Of a stretch of 64,000 nt of DNA, positions 51,125-58,196 are shown one piece after another. Within the stretch, counting starts at the first letter, position 1; each line of letters starts with the position of its first letter. The stretch covers positions 53,371 through 117,370 of the forward strand of contig NZ_BNBY01000011.1 of assembly GCF_014656195.1 (NCBI RefSeq), read 5' to 3'. Made by a program: the position numbers and the translations under genes. Under the pieces are notes generated by a model. The model saw only the letters and a list, made by a program, of their open reading frames with translations. It made no database searches and had not been told where the DNA came from. Origin of the DNA: Kitasatospora xanthocidica. GTDB taxonomy: Bacteria > Actinomycetota > Actinomycetes > Streptomycetales > Streptomycetaceae.

Positions 51125-51445
51125 ATGAGCGAGTCCGACACCGACTGGATCACCGTCGCCGCCTACGAGAACCTGCCCGGCTGCCCCACCCCGTGGGCCG
51201 CCGTCCGCGCTTGACTGCGTGACCGGGGCATCGACTGGATGCCCTTCCCCGCGGACGCCCTGCGATTCGGCCTGGCCTGCGGGGTCGGTGCCGACGGCCA
51301 CTGGCACGGCTGGTACGACGTCCAGGTCGCCGCTGACGCCCTGCGCCCGCTGGGGCTGCACCCCGAGCAGCCCACCGCCGCCGCCAACGGGCCTTCCCCG
51401 CCCGGCTGGTGGCACGCGGAGGCCGAACGCCGTGCCCGCCGCTGA
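51125..51445 (+). pseudogene. small unknown gene interrupted by one in-frame TGA
   Basis: From ATG 51125 the frame encodes MSESDTDWITVAAYENLPG...WAAVRA and hits TGA at 51212-51214. The same frame continues at once as LRDRGIDWMPFPADALRFG and stays open, with strong third-position GC bias and protein-like composition (HWHGWYDVQV, GWWHAEAERR), to a TGA at 51445. Without the TGA it would be a 106-residue protein. One C-to-T change of CGA (Arg) or G-to-A of TGG (Trp) explains it. It could also be a sequencing error. The family is not recognised. Confidence 0.65.
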
Positions 51446-51463
51446 GGCCACCGGTCCCGAGGC

Positions 51464-52123
51464 CTACCGCTGTGGCCCGTCCTCCGGGCCGAAGCGGACC
51501 GCCTCCGCCCGGGAGCGGGAGACGGCGTCCAGCAGCAGCACCGAGGAGGCCTCCGGCGTCGGCAGCGGTCCGCCGGCGCGCACGTGCCGGGTGAAGGCGG
51601 CCAACAGCTGTTCCAGGCCCCGGTGGTGGCGGGCGAACACCCGGGCGGAGGCGTGCCGGCCGCGGGCCCGCTGGCCGTCCAGCGCGGTGTCGGCGCCGAC
51701 GTCCAGCAGCACCAGGTGCAGCTCCCGGCCCCGCCGGCCCGCCTCCCGGGCCAGCCAGCGCCGCATCCAGGCGCGGCTGCCGCAGTCGTGCACCAGCAGC
51801 GGTCCGCCGCGCCGCACCGAGGCGCGCAGCAGCCGGAAGTGTTCCAGCCGCGCCCAGGGGCGGTACACGGCGTACGGCAGACGGTCCGGCATCACCGCCT
51901 CGCAGGCCTCGTGCACCGTCCGCGGGTCCACCGACCGCACCGCCGGCCCGGACCAGCGGCGCAGCAGCGTGCTCTTCCCGGCGCCGGGCAGCCCGGACAC
52001 CACCACCACGGCTCCGACGGGGTAGGCCGCCACGAAGCCCGCCCCGGCCTGACCGCGCAGGTCGACCACCCCGCGCGGCGCCACGACCGCTTCCACCCTG
52101 CTGCCCACCAGACCCCCGTCCAC
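51464..52123 (-). CDS. P-loop kinase/ATPase of unknown substrate
   Basis: The product is about 219 residues long if started at GTG 52123. Walker A is VVVSGLPGAGKSTLLRR. A later LLVHDCGSRAWMRRWLARE and LHLVLLDVGADTALDGQRARGR resemble the lid and base regions of predicted AAA_33-type nucleotide or small-molecule kinases. No start codon has a clear ribosome binding site; ATG 52261 is the longest alternative, but its extra residues are unlike protein. It lies at the end of a convergent arrangement with the interrupted ORF. Confidence 0.72.
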   Translation of the reverse strand: MDGGLVGSRVEAVVAPRGVVDLRGQAGAGFVAAYPVGAVVVVSGLPGAGKSTLLRRWSGPAVRSVDPRTVHEACEAVMPDRLPYAVYRPWARLEHFRLLRASVRRGGPLLVHDCGSRAWMRRWLAREAGRRGRELHLVLLDVGADTALDGQRARGRHASARVFARHHRGLEQLLAAFTRHVRAGGPLPTPEASSVLLLDAVSRSRAEAVRFGPEDGPQR

Positions 52124-52283
52124 GTCCGACCGGGAACCCTGACAATCCCGCCGGGCCGCCCACCCGGCGGACCCGGCACCCCCGATGACGCACCCCCGGG
52201 CCGGTCCGGTTCCGGAGACGCGGACCGGGCGGGGCACACTGATGTCCGAGCGGAGACTCATCGGACATGGCTCGGTACCCGGC

Positions 52284-52946
52284 TCAGGTTCCGGGGAGGA
52301 TACGGCGCGTCTCGTAGGCCCACATCGCGATCTCGACCCGGTTGCGGGCGCCGAGTTTGGCCATGAGGCTGGCCAGATGCGTCTTCACCGTGCTGAGGCT
52401 GATGTGCAGTGCATCGGCGATCTCGGTGTTGGTCAGCCCGCGAGCGACGGCGAGAAGCACCTGCTCCTCGCGGGCGGTGACGGGTGAGACCGGCTGGGCC
52501 GCGGGCCGGCCGGCGGGCAGGTCCGCGAATGCCTGGAGGAGACGGACGGTGACGCTGGGCGCGATGAGCGCCTCCCCGTCGGACGCCGACCGTACGGCCT
52601 GGGCCAGAAGGTCTGGTCCCGTGTCCTTGAGGAGGAATCCGCGGGCGCCGGCCCGCAGCGAGCCGTAGACGTACTCGTCGAGGTCGAACGTGGTGATGAC
52701 GACCACGGCCGGCGGGTCGGCGACGCCCGGGCCGGCGACCAGCCGGGTGGCCTCGAGCCCGTCGAGTACGGGCATGCGGATGTCGAACAGGCAGACGTCG
52801 GGGCACAGTTCGCGGGCCAGACGTACCGCTTCCCGTCCGTCGGCGGCCTCGCCGACCACCTCGATGCCGGGCTGGGCGTTCAGCATGATCCGCAGCCCGG
52901 TGCGGATGATCGTCTGGTCGTCAGCGACGAGGACGCGTATGGACAC
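52284..52946 (-). CDS. NarL/LuxR family response regulator
   Basis: A 220-residue regulator. The receiver domain (IRVLVADDQTIIRTGLRIML, phospho-Asp in CLFDIRMPVLDG, KDTG with the conserved Lys) is followed by a LuxR HTH (LTNTEIADALHISLSTVKTHLASLMAKLG). The GTG at 52946 with AGGAG 8 bases upstream is chosen. Its start lies 26 bp inside the end of the histidine kinase gene, so the two are co-translated. The likely target is the divergent MMPL transporter gene. Confidence 0.93.
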   Translation of the reverse strand: MSIRVLVADDQTIIRTGLRIMLNAQPGIEVVGEAADGREAVRLARELCPDVCLFDIRMPVLDGLEATRLVAGPGVADPPAVVVITTFDLDEYVYGSLRAGARGFLLKDTGPDLLAQAVRSASDGEALIAPSVTVRLLQAFADLPAGRPAAQPVSPVTAREEQVLLAVARGLTNTEIADALHISLSTVKTHLASLMAKLGARNRVEIAMWAYETRRILPGT

Positions 52947-54093
52947 CGCTCTCGCTCCTCGCTCTCGGCAGCTCGGCTTCGACATACCAGCCCCGGTCGG
53001 TGCCCGGGCCGGCTCGTAGTGTGCCGCCGATCAGGGTCGCGCGCTCGCGCAGTCCGGTGAGTCCGTATCCGTCGCGACCCCGGCCGGTGCGCCGGCCGTC
53101 GTCCCGCACGGTCACCCGTACCGTGTGCCGTTCCGCGGCGACCCGGACGACGACCTCGGTCGCGTCGACCGCGTGGCGCAGCGCGTTGGTCACCGACTCC
53201 TGCACGATGCGGTAGACGGCGGCGTCCACGGCCGGGGGCAGCGTGTCCAGCTCGCCGTCGAGCCCCAGGTCGACCCTGACGCGACCGCCGGGGGTGCGCA
53301 CCAGGCGCTCCAGATCCGCGACGCCGGCCGGGGGCGCCAGCTCGGCGCCGACCCCGCGGTCGCGCAGCGCGGCGACCATGGCGCGCATCTCCTCCAGCGT
53401 GCGCGCCCCTTCCTCCTCGATCCCCTCCAGCGCCCCGACCGCGGCGGACGGTTCGGTGCCCGCGAGCACCCGGCCTGCCTGGGCGATGATCACCATGGCC
53501 GACACGTGGTGGGCCACCGTGTCGTGCAGTTCCCGGGCGAGCTGCTCGCGCTCGCGGGAGCGCACCTGCTCCAACTGCCGCTCGCGAGCGGTCACCCGGA
53601 ACCGCACCGCGGCCCCGAGCACGCCGGGCAGCAGCCCGAAGACGAAGCCCGCGACCTTTTCGACGACCGGGGTGTCGTCCGCGACGACACACAGCGCGAA
53701 CGCCACGACGATCATCGCGCCGCCCAGCACGATCTCCCGTCCCGATCCCCACCGGGGCAGCGCGTACACCAGCACGAGCACGACCGCGCCGGTGTACAGG
53801 CCGACGGGCTCGCGCGGTGCGGCGACGAGCGAGGCCACCTGAAGCAGGACCACCGAGCCGAACGCCAGCGTGACCGTCGCCAGCGGGCGGGTCCGGCGCC
53901 ACAGGGGCAGCAGGCACAGCCATACGGCGAACACCACCGCCACCGGACGCCACACGACGTTCTCGCGCAGAGTGGCCTCCAGCGCCACACCGGCAAGGCC
54001 CGCGGCGGGCAGCGCCCAGTCCCGCCGCAGCCGGGCGGGCGCGTCGGGCGGCCGGGGTTCGGTCCACAGGGTTCGCAGGTCGTCTCGGAGCAC
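52921..54093 (-). CDS. NarL-type sensor histidine kinase (HisKA_3)
   Basis: A 390-residue membrane kinase. The N-terminal half has four to six hydrophobic helices (PVAVVFAVWLCLLPLW, VGLYTGAVVLVLVYALPRW). Then comes the HisKA_3 phosphoacceptor ARELHDTVAHHVSAMVIIAQAG, and HATPase motifs VQESVTNALRHA and GYGLTGLRERA. No extracytoplasmic sensor domain is present, so the signal is probably sensed in or at the membrane, as in other intramembrane-sensing kinases. It pairs with the response regulator and is divergent from an MMPL transporter gene. Confidence 0.93.
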   Translation of the reverse strand: MLRDDLRTLWTEPRPPDAPARLRRDWALPAAGLAGVALEATLRENVVWRPVAVVFAVWLCLLPLWRRTRPLATVTLAFGSVVLLQVASLVAAPREPVGLYTGAVVLVLVYALPRWGSGREIVLGGAMIVVAFALCVVADDTPVVEKVAGFVFGLLPGVLGAAVRFRVTARERQLEQVRSREREQLARELHDTVAHHVSAMVIIAQAGRVLAGTEPSAAVGALEGIEEEGARTLEEMRAMVAALRDRGVGAELAPPAGVADLERLVRTPGGRVRVDLGLDGELDTLPPAVDAAVYRIVQESVTNALRHAVDATEVVVRVAAERHTVRVTVRDDGRRTGRGRDGYGLTGLRERATLIGGTLRAGPGTDRGWYVEAELPRARSESGVHTRPRR

Positions 54094-54268
54094 GGTTCCC
54101 AGCCTAGGGACCGCGGCGTGCCGCGCATCGGCCGAAAGGACGGGTCGTCACTCCGCCCCGGGGCCGACGGATCCGCGGCCCGCGGGCCGATGCCGCGGAG
54201 CGCCGTGGCGACGAGCCTCGGCATCGGCGGCCGTACAAGGACGGCCGACGAGGTGGTTGGAGGACCCG

Positions 54269-56548
54269 ATGCTCTCGAAAGCCCTGTTGCGCCTGGGCAC
54301 AAGCGCCGCCCGCCATCCCTGGCGGGTGATCGCGGCCTGGCTGGTCGCCGCCACGCTCGCCGTCCTCGCCGCCGTCGCCTTCGGCGGGCGGAACGTGGAT
54401 TCGATGACCGTTCCGGGACTGGACTCCCAGCGGGCCGCGGAACTGATCGAGCGGGCCGGCACCGGTCAGGAGGGGATGACCGCCCAAGTGGTCGTCACCC
54501 CCCTCGACGGCGCCGCGACGTTCTTCGACCACGACAGTGCGCGCACCGCTCTCACGCGGCTGCGGACCGAGGTGAAGCGGCTGCCGCACGTGCTCGGCAC
54601 GAGCGACCCGGCGGGGGCACTCGACGCGGGCGGGGACACCGCCGTGCGCGGCGGCCTCGTCTCGGTCGACGGGCGGATCGCGGTCGTCCGGGTCCAGTAC
54701 CCCGACCAGAGCCGGCTGTCGGCCGAAGACCTCGACGCCCTCGTCCGTCTCGGCGACCGGCTGCGCGCCGAACTGCCCCTGCGCATCGAGATGGGCGGGA
54801 GCCTCTTCTACGCCTTCTCCGACCCCGACGGCGGCGCGAGCGAGTTGATCGGCCTCCTCGCCGCGGCCGCGATCCTGTTCCTGGCGTTCGGTTCGCTCGT
54901 CGCCGCCGCGCTGCCGATCGGCATGGCGGTCTTCGGCCTGACCGTCGGGGTCGCCACGATGACGGTACTGGCGGGGGTGACGGACGTCCCCACCTTCGCA
55001 CCGGTCCTGGGCGGCATGGTCGGGCTCGGCGTGGGCATCGACTACGCGCTGTTCGTGCTCGCCAGGCACCGGGAGTACCTCGCGCGCGGGCTCGATCCCC
55101 GCGAGGCCGCGGGGCGAGCGGTGGCCACGGCGGGGAGGCCCGTGGTCTTCGCCGGCGGCACCGTCGTCGTATCGATCCTCGGCCTGGCGGTCGCGAACGT
55201 ACCGTTCATGACGGTGGGCGGGCTCGCCGTCTCGATCGTCGTTCTGACCATGGTGGTCGCGTCGGTGACGCTGCTGCCGGCCTTCCTCGGCGCCGCCGGC
55301 CCACGCCTGGCCCGGGCCGGCCGGATCGGCCGGATCGGCCGGGCTCTGCAGAGCAGGACGCCGGGCCGACTCGCACGGCGGCGGGACCCGGCGGCAGGCG
55401 CCGCCCACGCCACCGGGTGGCGTCGCTGGATCGGGCACGTCAGCCGGCACCCGGTGCCGTACGCGGTCGGCGCGGCGGGGCTGCTGCTGACCGCGACGCT
55501 GCCCGTGCTCGGCCTGCGCGTCGGCCTGCCCGACGACGGCTCGCTGCCCCACAGCCGTACCGAGCGCCGGGCCTACGACCTCGTCGCCGAGGGGTTCGGC
55601 CCGGGCAGCAACGGTCCCCTCGTCATCGCCGCGGACCCCGCCGGTGATCCGGGCGTGCTGGACCGACTCGTCGCAGCGGTCGCGGCGGATCCGGGCATCG
55701 CATCCGTCGCGCCGACGCACCTCGATCGGGCCACCGGCATCGCGACCCTCGTGGTGTTCCCGACCACCAGCCCTCAGGACAAGGCCACGGCCGACACCAT
55801 CGCCCGGCTGCGCACCGACGTGCTGCCCACGGCGATCGGGCACGGCCCGGCCAGGGCCCACGTCGGCGGCGCCGCCGCGAGCCTGTCCGATGTGGGCCGA
55901 CGCACCAGCCAACGCCTGCCGGTGTTCGTCGCCGCCGTGCTGGCGATGTCGTTCCTGCTGCTGATGCTGGCCTTCCGCTCGATACTCGTACCGCTCAAGG
56001 CGGTACTGCTGAACCTGCTGAGCATCGGCGCGGCCTACGGCATCATGGTCGCGGTCTTCCAGTGGGGTTGGGGAGGCGCACTCATCGGGCTGGAAGCGAC
56101 GGTTCCGATCGTGTCGTTCATCCCGATGTTCCTCTTCGCCATCCTGTTCGGCCTGTCGATGGACTACGAGGTGTTCCTCCTCTCCCGCGTACGCGAGGAG
56201 TACCTGCGCACCGGCGACAACGGCACGGCGATCGTCGAGGGCGTTTCGCGCACCGCCCGGATCATCACCTCGGCCGCCCTCATCATGGTGGCGGTCTTCC
56301 TGTCCTTCGCCGTCGCCGAGGACCCCTCCACCAAGATGTTCGGGCTCGGCCTGGCCACCGCGATCTTCGTCGACGCCACGGTCGTACGCATGGTGCTGGT
56401 ACCGGCGACCATGACACTCCTCGGCCGGACCAACTGGTGGCTGCCGAGGTGGCTGGACCGGATGCTTCCCCGCGGCCCGGTCGGCACCGACGACACCGAC
56501 GCCGAATCCACGGGTGAGGCCCCGCGTCCACGGCTGGCCGACCGCTGA
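54269..56548 (+). CDS. MMPL/RND family transporter
   Basis: A 759-residue RND-type protein with twelve predicted helices in two homologous halves. The family signature in each half is visible: GLGVGIDYALFVLARHREYLARG and FGLSMDYEVFLLSRVREEYL, the Asp-Tyr pair belonging to the proton path. Large extracytoplasmic loops follow TM1 and TM7. GGAGG lies 5 bases before the ATG. Actinobacterial members move lipids or hydrophobic compounds. It is divergent from a two-component system and is its probable target. Confidence 0.93.
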   Translation: MLSKALLRLGTSAARHPWRVIAAWLVAATLAVLAAVAFGGRNVDSMTVPGLDSQRAAELIERAGTGQEGMTAQVVVTPLDGAATFFDHDSARTALTRLRTEVKRLPHVLGTSDPAGALDAGGDTAVRGGLVSVDGRIAVVRVQYPDQSRLSAEDLDALVRLGDRLRAELPLRIEMGGSLFYAFSDPDGGASELIGLLAAAAILFLAFGSLVAAALPIGMAVFGLTVGVATMTVLAGVTDVPTFAPVLGGMVGLGVGIDYALFVLARHREYLARGLDPREAAGRAVATAGRPVVFAGGTVVVSILGLAVANVPFMTVGGLAVSIVVLTMVVASVTLLPAFLGAAGPRLARAGRIGRIGRALQSRTPGRLARRRDPAAGAAHATGWRRWIGHVSRHPVPYAVGAAGLLLTATLPVLGLRVGLPDDGSLPHSRTERRAYDLVAEGFGPGSNGPLVIAADPAGDPGVLDRLVAAVAADPGIASVAPTHLDRATGIATLVVFPTTSPQDKATADTIARLRTDVLPTAIGHGPARAHVGGAAASLSDVGRRTSQRLPVFVAAVLAMSFLLLMLAFRSILVPLKAVLLNLLSIGAAYGIMVAVFQWGWGGALIGLEATVPIVSFIPMFLFAILFGLSMDYEVFLLSRVREEYLRTGDNGTAIVEGVSRTARIITSAALIMVAVFLSFAVAEDPSTKMFGLGLATAIFVDATVVRMVLVPATMTLLGRTNWWLPRWLDRMLPRGPVGTDDTDAESTGEAPRPRLADR

Positions 56549-56757
56549 CTCGACTCCGGCCCCGGCCGCCGCGACCGCCACCGCAGGGGCGTGCGATGGG
56601 CTGTGAAGCGCCCCTCCAGTGCTTCGAGCGCCGACGCGGGCGACCTCTCGCGCGGCCCCCGGCGGGAAGAACCGTCCGTGGGCACTCGACCGTGCGGGCC
56701 GACCTGCCGATACATCCCCCGGCGGCGTTCCCCGCACCAGCCCCGGGAGGCACTACC

Positions 56758-56940
56758 TTGACCTGGCTACGCGTCCTGACCGCACTGGGCATCCTCGCCG
56801 TGGCGGCCAGTGCCCTGATCGTCTTCGCCCTCTGCACCTCCGCCTCCCGCGGCGAGCGCGCCGCCGAGGAGGCACCGTCCGGCTCCCGGACGGACGCCGA
56901 GCGCAGCGGGCTGTTCCAGCGGATGGGCGGCGACGGCTGA
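56758..56940 (+). CDS. 60-aa single-pass membrane protein
   Basis: The TTG at 56758 has GGGAGG 7 bases upstream. The product starts TWLRVLTALGILAVAASALIV, one transmembrane helix, followed by a charged cytoplasmic tail (SASRGERAAEEAPSGSRTDAERS). It lies 209 bp after the MMPL gene on the same strand and could be co-transcribed as an accessory subunit. No family is recognised. The gap before it holds nothing convincing. Confidence 0.6.
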   Translation: MTWLRVLTALGILAVAASALIVFALCTSASRGERAAEEAPSGSRTDAERSGLFQRMGGDG

Positions 56941-57003
56941 CACGTGCCGCCCTCCGGGGCCACCCTTCCGCCGGACCGGACCGGACCGCCGGCCGGATCC
57001 GGG

Positions 57004-57993
57004 TCAGTGCCCCGCGATGTCGTCCGGACGCACCTCGATGTGGTCGGCCGCGAGGTCGACCGCCACCCGGTGCTCCATGCCCAGCGCCTCCAGGAACTTG
57101 ACCGGCAGCTGCACCCGCCCGGTGCGGTCCAGCATCACGTACTCGCGCTCGTTGACCGACTCCTCGCCGTGCTCGTCGGTGACGGTGCGGCGCAGCACCT
57201 CGCTGCTGGTCCGGCCGTCCCGGATGGCGACCGTGCGGCGGACCTCGCCGGCGACCATCGGGTCGTGGGTGACGATGACGACGGTGGCGCCGAGTTCGCG
57301 GTTGACGGTGCGGAAGGACTCGAAGATCACCCCGGCGGTCTCGGAGTCCAGCTCGCCGGTGGGCTCGTCGGCCAGCAGCACCGGTGGGTTGTTGGCCATC
57401 GCGACCGCGATCGCCACCCGCTGCTGCTGGCCGCCGGAGAGCTCGTTGGGCTTGCGGTGGGCGAGTTCGCCGATCTCCAGCGCCTCCATCAACTCGGCGA
57501 CCCGGGCCGCCTGTTGCTTCGCGCCACCGGCGCTGGACCGGCGGCCGCGCAGCTGCATGGGAAGGGCGATGTTCTCGGCGGCGGTGAGGAAGGGCAGCAG
57601 GTTGCGGGCGGTCTGCTGCCAGATGAAGCCGACCACCTCGCGCCGGTAGCGCAGCCGCTCCTTGACCGACATCTCCAGCAGGTCGCAGCCGGCCACGGTG
57701 GCGGTGCCGGCCGTCGGCACGTCCAGCCCGGCGAGGATGGTGAGCAGGGTGGACTTCCCGCTTCCGGAGGCACCGACGAGGGCGACCAGGTCGCCCTGCC
57801 GGATCGTCAGTTCCAGGCCCTGGAGCGCCTGGACCTCGACGCCCTCGGCGCTGAAGATCCGGACCAGCCGGTCGCAGACGATCGCCGCGCCCTCGCCGTA
57901 CGCCTTGGGCGAGGCGGCGGCCAGCGCCCGCTGCCGGAGCTCCTGCAGGCTGGGGGCCTCGACGACCGGCCGCTCCTGGGGGGTGCTCTTCAC
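57004..57993 (-). CDS. MacB/LolD-type ABC ATPase with C-terminal AbrB-like hairpin
   Basis: A 329-residue ATPase. Walker A is ALVGASGSGKSTLL (about 71-84), signature ELSGGQQQRVAIAVA (about 184), Walker B VLLADEPTGELD (about 205) and switch His VTHD. The usual domain ends near residue 265. Residues about 284-324 (YVMLDRTGRVQLPVKFLEALGMEHRV then HIEVRPDD) have the sequence pattern of an AbrB/SpoVT swapped-hairpin domain. Such a tail could dimerise, bind DNA or gate the transporter. The GTG start has AGGAG upstream and overlaps the repeat ORF by 4 bases. It is the last gene of the MacB/FtsX operon. Confidence 0.9.
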   Translation of the reverse strand: MKSTPQERPVVEAPSLQELRQRALAAASPKAYGEGAAIVCDRLVRIFSAEGVEVQALQGLELTIRQGDLVALVGASGSGKSTLLTILAGLDVPTAGTATVAGCDLLEMSVKERLRYRREVVGFIWQQTARNLLPFLTAAENIALPMQLRGRRSSAGGAKQQAARVAELMEALEIGELAHRKPNELSGGQQQRVAIAVAMANNPPVLLADEPTGELDSETAGVIFESFRTVNRELGATVVIVTHDPMVAGEVRRTVAIRDGRTSSEVLRRTVTDEHGEESVNEREYVMLDRTGRVQLPVKFLEALGMEHRVAVDLAADHIEVRPDDIAGH

Positions 57994-58196
57994 CGCTGGT
58001 CTCCTGTCTCGACTGAGTGCTTCATCGTGCCGGTTTCCACTGTCCCGGCGGGGCCTGCCGGTGTCACGAACCGGTCCGCCGCTTCCCCTGTCGCGGCTTC
58101 CCGCGTCACCGCTTCCCGTGTCACCGAACCCCGCGTCACCGCTCTCCGTGTCACCGCTCTCCGTGTCACGGCCCGGGCGGCCGCCTCCCGTGTCAT
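57990..58196 (-). CDS. 68-aa pentapeptide-repeat ORF inside the ABC operon
   Basis: An ORF whose ATG overlaps the stop of the upstream permease (ATGA) and whose TGA overlaps the GTG of the ATPase gene (GTGA). Residues 6-40 consist of five-residue repeats of the type (R/E)AVTR, encoded by a 15-bp DNA repeat of about seven units (consensus GAAGCGGTGACACGG). The rest is Gly/Thr/Glu-rich. Coupling at both ends argues for translation; the repeat argues that it may only be a spacer that keeps ribosomes moving between the two genes. The function is unknown. Confidence 0.55.
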   Translation of the reverse strand: MTREAAARAVTRRAVTRRAVTRGSVTREAVTREAATGEAADRFVTPAGPAGTVETGTMKHSVETGDQR

